Assembly: GCA_003229935.1 (NCBI GenBank)
Contig: QIGD01000095.1
Span: 1 to 5,637, forward strand
Length of the DNA stretch: 5,637 nucleotides
Origin: Methanobacteriota archaeon
GTDB taxonomy: Archaea > Hydrothermarchaeota > Hydrothermarchaeia > Hydrothermarchaeales > BMS3B
Direction of reading: 5' to 3'
A program made the translations under genes and the position numbers. The notes under the pieces are model-generated. The model worked only from the letters and a program-made list of their open reading frames with translations. It searched no databases and was not told where the DNA came from. Position 1 is the first letter of the stretch, and each line of letters begins with the position of its first letter. Below, one piece after another: positions 5,548-5,637 of this stretch.

Positions 5548-5637
5548 AGTCGTGGGCTTGTCTCGTGAGAGACAGGGGAAACAGGTTGATTAGGAGGCAT
5601 TGAAAAATGCAGAAGTTATTGGTAGAGTTCAAGAACA
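5535..5637 (+). mobile_element. Probable end of an IS200/IS605-family element (continues past the window)
   Basis: Beginning near 5535 the sequence changes from coding to a compact structure typical of IS200/IS605 ends. CCCACGACT (5537-5545) and AGTCGTGGG (5548-5556) form a 9-bp perfect hairpin. A second hairpin, CTTGTCTC/GAGACAGG (5557-5564 and 5569-5576, one G-T pair), closes a GTGA loop, and a ribosome binding site and ORF start follow. Hairpins of the CCCACGACTAAAGTCGTGGG type are a familiar feature of the subterminal ends of these peel-and-paste transposons, which lack terminal inverted repeats and target duplications. I read it as the left end with the gene in plus orientation. The opposite reading (right end of a minus-strand element, with the TnpB guide RNA end) is possible. 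The exact boundary and target tetra/pentanucleotide are not resolved. Confidence 0.6.
5607..5637 (+). CDS. Start of an ORF in the mobile element, possibly tnpB/orfB (cut by right edge)
   Basis: AGGAGG (5592-5597) lies 9 nt before ATG 5607. Only ten codons are visible, MQKLLVEFKN. The position just inside an IS200/IS605-like end, and a short basic beta-strand-like N-terminus, would suit a TnpB/OrfB accessory protein, but ten residues do not identify a family. TnpA is also possible. Confidence 0.4.
   Translation, partial: MQKLLVEFKN

Noticed and set aside
5537..5556. Hairpin after the E1-like gene as an ordinary intrinsic terminator
   Set aside because: It is followed by CTTGTCTC rather than a run of T, continues directly into a second hairpin and an SD-led ORF, and its sequence is of the type found at IS200/IS605 ends.
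1..5637. tRNA genes, rRNA, or CRISPR arrays
   Set aside because: No cloverleaf-like sequence with TTCGANNC-type T arms and no regularly spaced direct repeats were seen on either strand.

Overview
The window looks like part of a moderately AT-rich archaeal chromosome, most likely euryarchaeal. Gene starts are preceded by TATA-box/BRE-like sequences rather than bacterial -35/-10 pairs. A 6-phospho-3-hexuloisomerase of the archaeal HxlB type is present, and small compact genes carry strong GGAGG-type ribosome binding sites. DNA gyrase B is present too, which in archaea points to euryarchaeal lineages that acquired gyrase from bacteria. No 16S rRNA or taxon-specific marker is in the window, so the lineage cannot be fixed more closely and a bacterial host is not formally excluded.

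Layout. Positions 1-1333 (minus strand) are the N-terminal two-thirds of gyrB, cut by the left edge, with a good archaeal-type promoter at about 1340-1420. Positions 1421-2084 hold no intact gene. Instead there is a decayed winged-helix regulator (C-terminal part 1509-1697), a short membrane-segment ORF on the same strand (1831-1926), and between them a 105-bp stretch bounded by an 8-bp inverted repeat and flanked by CTTTA on both sides. This looks like a small non-autonomous mobile element or an IS remnant. Positions 2085-2672 (minus) are an SIS-domain 6-phospho-3-hexuloisomerase. A divergent promoter region (2673-2786) has a perfect 15-bp palindrome midway between two TATA-like boxes. From 2787 a tightly packed plus-strand operon follows: threonine synthase (thrC family), a MoaD/ThiS-like ubiquitin-fold sulfur carrier ending in Gly-Gly, a YkgJ-type cysteine-cluster protein, and a ThiF/MoeB/HesA E1-like adenylyltransferase. 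Genes overlap or are separated by 3 nt.

The right end (from about 5531) enters what looks like an IS200/IS605-family element: a 9-bp perfect hairpin, a second hairpin with a GTGA (GNRA) loop, then an AGGAGG ribosome binding site and the start of an ORF cut by the window edge. The stop codon of the E1-like gene lies inside the first hairpin, so its last residues appear to be supplied by the element.

How the genes may work together. The E1-like protein would adenylate the Gly-Gly tail of the MoaD-like protein so that it can carry sulfur as a thiocarboxylate. Its linkage to a PLP enzyme of the threonine-synthase family recalls the known CysO/CysM logic, in which a sulfur-carrier protein feeds a beta-replacement PLP enzyme. 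Whether the thrC product makes threonine, or uses the carrier to make a sulfur amino acid, is the most interesting open question in the window.
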